64,000 nucleotides of DNA, taken from the NCBI GenBank assembly GCA_035578175.1, contig JAQMRL010000003.1, positions 108,662,469 through 108,726,468 of the forward strand, written 5' to 3'. This document shows positions 60,501 to 64,000 of this stretch, one piece after another. The stretch is from Catonia carolina. Lineage: Eukaryota > Arthropoda > Insecta > Hemiptera > Achilidae. How positions within the stretch are numbered: position 1 is the first letter of the stretch; each line of letters starts with the position of its first letter. Position numbers and translations under genes: made by a program. The notes below the pieces were generated by a model, which was given only the letters and a program-made list of their open reading frames with translations, was not told the origin of the DNA and did no database searches.

Positions 60501-62055
60501 AATGTATTGCATCTAAATAAATCTTAACGAACACATTTCAATTGTTTGAACCAACACAGTAGTGAATGTACTTTATTGTTTTTTTCAGGGTTAGGTTTAG
60601 CAGTATTGTTGATTATGACGCTAGGCTTCTCAAACTCTGAAGCGTTAGGGGTAGGTCAACAACGCTGTCACCGTCCAACATGTATGGCGTTATGTCCTCG
60701 TGGTCCAGTTTGTGCATATAATCCCGATTCCAAGCAATATGTAACTTATCGTGGTATAGTTCCTTTCTGTGTCGCGTTTGATCAAAATCCTAGTAAGTAA
60801 ATTTCCTATTGTTTTATAATATATTCAAAATAAGTAAATAAATAATTTGCTAATTTTTGTGCAAAATACTTTCAGTTAAACTAAACCAAATAGCAGTTAA
60901 TTCTGGCCTTCCAATAAGAGGCCAATCGTTGTTGCAAGCGTGTCATTCCAGTCTTATGATGCACCTGAAATATTTTGTGTTTGTTAGAGCGGTTAAGTGC
61001 GGCATTCTAAGAGAACACTGCTAGAGATGAAACGAAGTAGTGCACTTATTTCTTCATTTAATTATGTAGAACGTTTATGAAGCTACCTCAACGGTCGATT
61101 TAACTCTGTACTGGACGGCAATTTGCTGTTGCAAAAAATGAGGATACAGAAAAAATTAAGCGACGTATGGAATAATAAAAACGATATCTCATTGTATTGA
61201 TAGTGAATTTCAAAAAATGTCATTAAGAAGTTACTTTATTACAATGCATAATTTTAGTAAATCGTCGCACGGCGAGTAATTAGTGTACTATAGTTCTATT
61301 TATATTTGTGTATTTGTTACTTTTTGTAGTAAAATGTAACGCCTTATGATTTAAAATTCTTTAGTAATAGTCGTAAGTAAATTATATAAGATTATGATAC
61401 CAGTATATTTGTGATCATTATTTGAACAAAAAATTGCAACCTTATTGTTGGTTCTTCTCCAAAAGGTTCCAGTAAGTCATCAGATTTAAGTCTTCAATAT
61501 ATCGTGCCCTAATGCCTTTCTATGTTGCGAAATTGAAGCTAATTTATTTCATTTCTTTTACTAGTCGTTATCAATAGTACCGAGCATTAGCGTAAACTTT
61601 TACCAGTTAGGAATATTTTATAGTCATCTTACGTACTGTAATTGTAAGTCACAAGTTGTTGCAATCGTAATTCTTTATTCCGCTCGACTAATTTGTGTAA
61701 AAAATACTTTTTCGAAATTGAAGGAAAGCTTAACAATTTTTTTTCTATCAAAACTAATAAAATTGTAGACGCACAGCCGTAGATTCTGATTTATGATAAA
61801 AACGGATAATCTTATCATGAAATAGGTCTACGTTACCCAATAACAGCGTGCTGACGAGCGCTGTACCGTTACGATGTTACCTAGAACATTAGTTCGTGTT
61901 CCGATTCTTTTTTCAGAAATAATTTTATGCTTTTATGGCCATCTTCATAAAGATTTTTTTCTTTTGCAGGATTACTTCTTTGCTACTGCGAGAAATGTGA
62001 TGAAACACAACTTGAGAATACAACTCTGACTTTATTAGATGTCATGAAACATTAG
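57585..62055 (+). CDS. Secreted Kazal-like cysteine-rich protein, copy 4
   Basis: Three exons: 57585-57621, 60589-60792 and 61970-62055, with GT-AG phase-1 introns. The frame encodes 108 residues. Residues 1-31 are a signal peptide spanning the exon 1-2 junction. Eight mature cysteines lie at about 39, 44, 48, 54, 73, 85, 87 and 90. Blocks GPVCAY, KQYVTYR and PFCVAF match the Kazal-like plan of copy 2. After the last cysteine there is an 18-residue tail with an NTT sequon, identical in its final 16 residues to copy 1. It is the intact sister of copy 1: promoter, introns and 3' flank are nearly identical, while the mature domain is strongly changed. CPR places an Arg at the possible P1 site (inference). 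The first intron contains the same piggyBac relic as copy 1. Likely a secreted inhibitor or effector; the target is unknown. Confidence 0.78.
57799..59400. mobile_element. piggyBac-family relic in copy 4 intron 1 (same insertion)
   Basis: Homologous over its full length to 2851-4451, in the same intron position and with the same right end (CAGTTAAGGG then GTAA). The left end has mutated to CTCTTAACTG. It carries the same broken transposase remains on the minus strand, so it was duplicated along with the gene. Confidence 0.82.
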
Positions 62056-62067
62056 ATGTGATGGTCG

Positions 62068-62073
62068 AATAAA
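62068..62073 (+). terminator. Copy 4 polyadenylation signal
   Basis: AATAAA 13 bases past the stop codon in the same CGAATAAAG context as copy 1. Confidence 0.6.
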
Positions 62074-64000
62074 GTTTTCTGAAGATACCTGAAAATGTTG
62101 AATTATTTTTTATAACCTCTATCCAAGCCAATAATCCGGAATAACTAACGATCGCAAATATTTTATCTAACTTTTACCAGTGTGTTAATCGATGTGTTAT
62201 ATCCTGATGTCTTCAATTTTAGTAATTGAACTAGTTAACCTATCAAAATTTATGGTATCAGTTCGACAAAAGCAAACTTAACGTAAGAACTAAACGGCTA
62301 GTATGCACGAGAGAGTTTACTCACTTTAACGGAAAATCTTTTAAAACACATCACACGACCTTTTTACTACGACGGGGTGATTCTCCACGAGCGTTTTCAT
62401 CGATTAATTTGTACCGACAGCTACATCTGTGAGGTATTTAGGGCTATACGTTGAATGCCGATTAACTTGGAACTCTCATGACTCGGTTAAAAGACGCACG
62501 TTGAATAACAGATTTACGAATATTGGTCCATGCACCCTAATGCGTTTCTAACGCTACGTTACATAACAACCAAAACATCCTTCTTGCAACAGGCGTTCGG
62601 ATTCAACCTTATAGAAAATTCTAGAACAGACTTCTAGCTAAATTAAGCAAATTGATAAGTAAACTTTGTTCCGTAAGTTACATATAAAGTAAAATAAAGG
62701 CATCAGCGTAGAAAAGGAAATCCTTACCCACTAGTACAGAACTTCTATACTCAAAGGTTAAGTTCTGGAGATGCGATAAAAAAAATAAACAAATTTTAAT
62801 TTGTACTAGGCGCATTGGAAGAACAAACAACCGATAAACGAAAATTGTATGCTTAAAATAGTATTTAATCTTTATAATACAAACTTAACACTAATGACAA
62901 GAAAAATTGGTATTCAAATATTATCTTGAAACTTTCTGACTATGTGACTCGAAACTTTACAACTGAAAAAAAGTTGTACCACACCCAAAATATTAATAGA
63001 AAAAAAAGGACACGGTAGACTAAAACCTAACATCAAACGATAAATAGCTAGAAACAAAAATAATTATCTTCAAAGTTATTCATTAAATTCACTTCCAACA
63101 TAACATCGTTACATTTATGGTTTTACCATTTTGCTTTTGCCCTACACAGAAATATTTTTGAAGACTAAAAACCAGCTTCAATTGTTAAAATCAACAAGAA
63201 ACTTGTAAAATTTTACTTTCGCAATATCTGCGACCTTCAAGTGAATTTTCAAGCGCGGATGTCGCCCTGCGTCTCTAAACTTTGGGGATGTCAGGTCACG
63301 GCCAACCGGCGGCTACGCTCTGGACACTCGCAAGTGGGTTCACACCTTCTAAGGCTGTTTACAGCTAATAAATGCCGAGCAAATTCAGTAAAAGTAAAAT
63401 TACAGTAGTATTGTGTAATTTGTCCAGTTTCCATTGTCGTCTGTATTCCTAAACCGTGTTGTAGTGGTCAGCTCAATGCGGAATACCAGGTTCGATTCCT
63501 GATTTGAACTGATATTAAAAGAGTAAATTGCTTAAATGTACTTATTTCTCTCAAAATCTAAATAATTGGATGATTGACTAATATTCCTACCACCACTACA
63601 GTGACTATAACAAAGTCTTTGTAGTTTACATAAGAAAAAAACAACACCGTAGTTTAGTACGTCAAACCATACTGATTTTAGTGTGAATTCAAATAATACA
63701 AGTTGGTTAGTACAGGGTGTTTCGTCTAAACCATTATCCATTACAAAGTCAATAAACCTGCTTCTCTTATCTAGAAACAGGTGAAAGAAATTATCGTTAC
63801 GTGTACGTTACAATCAAACATTCATATTACTTCATAAAGCTGTAACAGTCTACTAATTCAATTGAAAAAAATTATTTTCTTTTGTATACCGTTATTAAGA
63901 ATTAAGGTATATGTGTTCATATTAGACAACAAAAATAGACAAATTCGGCCTGAGGTTTTAAAAGACTTCCAAACCACTTCAAAGCTAGTGAACTTTAAGG
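62074..64000. other. 3' flank of copy 4, non-coding
   Basis: Matches 7130-8907 and then 9833-9990 of segment A with few differences. It shows the uninterrupted site of the A-only insertion at about 63850. A tRNA-like stretch (CCAGGTTCGATTCCTG) lies at 63486-63501. No gene was seen. Confidence 0.7.

Larger units (their letters stand above)
54964..64000. repeat. Segmental duplicate D (direct repeat of 1 to about 9990)
   Basis: Position 1 of the window aligns with 54964. Homology runs through copy 4 to the right edge with sparse differences, apart from the roughly 0.9-kb insertion present only in A (about 8908-9832). Both units run off the window, so the duplication is larger than what is visible. 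Confidence 0.9.

Noticed and set aside
63446..63501. Possible tRNA gene
   Set aside because: It has A-box and B-box-like motifs but cannot form a cloverleaf with a matching acceptor stem. The same stretch recurs as part of the R2 repeat.

Overview
This is an AT-rich, intron-containing, transposon-dense eukaryotic window. The repeat content (piggyBac, mariner, RTE-like and Jockey/CR1-like LINEs, a tRNA-derived SINE), the TATA/initiator promoters and the small secreted Kazal-like proteins suggest an arthropod, most likely an insect. I cannot name the species.

The only convincing gene family is a cluster of four related three-exon genes, which I call copies 1 to 4. Copy 1 is on + (exons at 2637, 5641 and 7026). 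Copy 2 is on - (18265, 15188, 13799). Copy 3 is on - (28971, 26751, 25314). Copy 4 is on + (57585, 60589, 61970). Each encodes a signal peptide and a small eight-cysteine domain resembling a non-classical Kazal-type inhibitor. Introns interrupt all four at the same places in phase 1. Each gene sits in a large duplicated segment: A (1 to about 9990, continuing off the left edge), B (about 12945-18930, inverted), C (about 21000-29540, inverted, most diverged) and D (54964-64000, continuing off the right edge). A and D are near-identical direct repeats offset by about 54963 bases.

The main discovery is the pattern of change between copies 1 and 4. Introns, flanks and the signal-peptide exon are almost identical. 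The mature-domain part of exon 2 differs at 29 of 46 aligned codons by amino-acid replacement and at only one by a silent change, while every cysteine codon is kept. This is the signature of focal diversifying selection seen in secreted inhibitor, venom and saliva families. Copy 1 carries an in-frame stop at the start of exon 2 that an alternative acceptor 15 bases downstream would bypass.

Between the units lie mostly mobile elements: a Jockey/CR1-like LINE (10909-12520), an RTE-like LINE inside copy 2's intron (16591-17927), a second LINE family (L3), mariner pieces, a roughly 400-bp repeat (R1), a roughly 0.9-kb repeat (R4), SINEs, a 0.96-kb foldback palindrome (30633-31591) and AC-rich simple repeats. 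One GC-rich 60-codon open frame at 44540 looks like a single-pass membrane microprotein. About 38.8-41 kb, 42-42.8 kb and 47.2-52.8 kb hold little that can be recognised.
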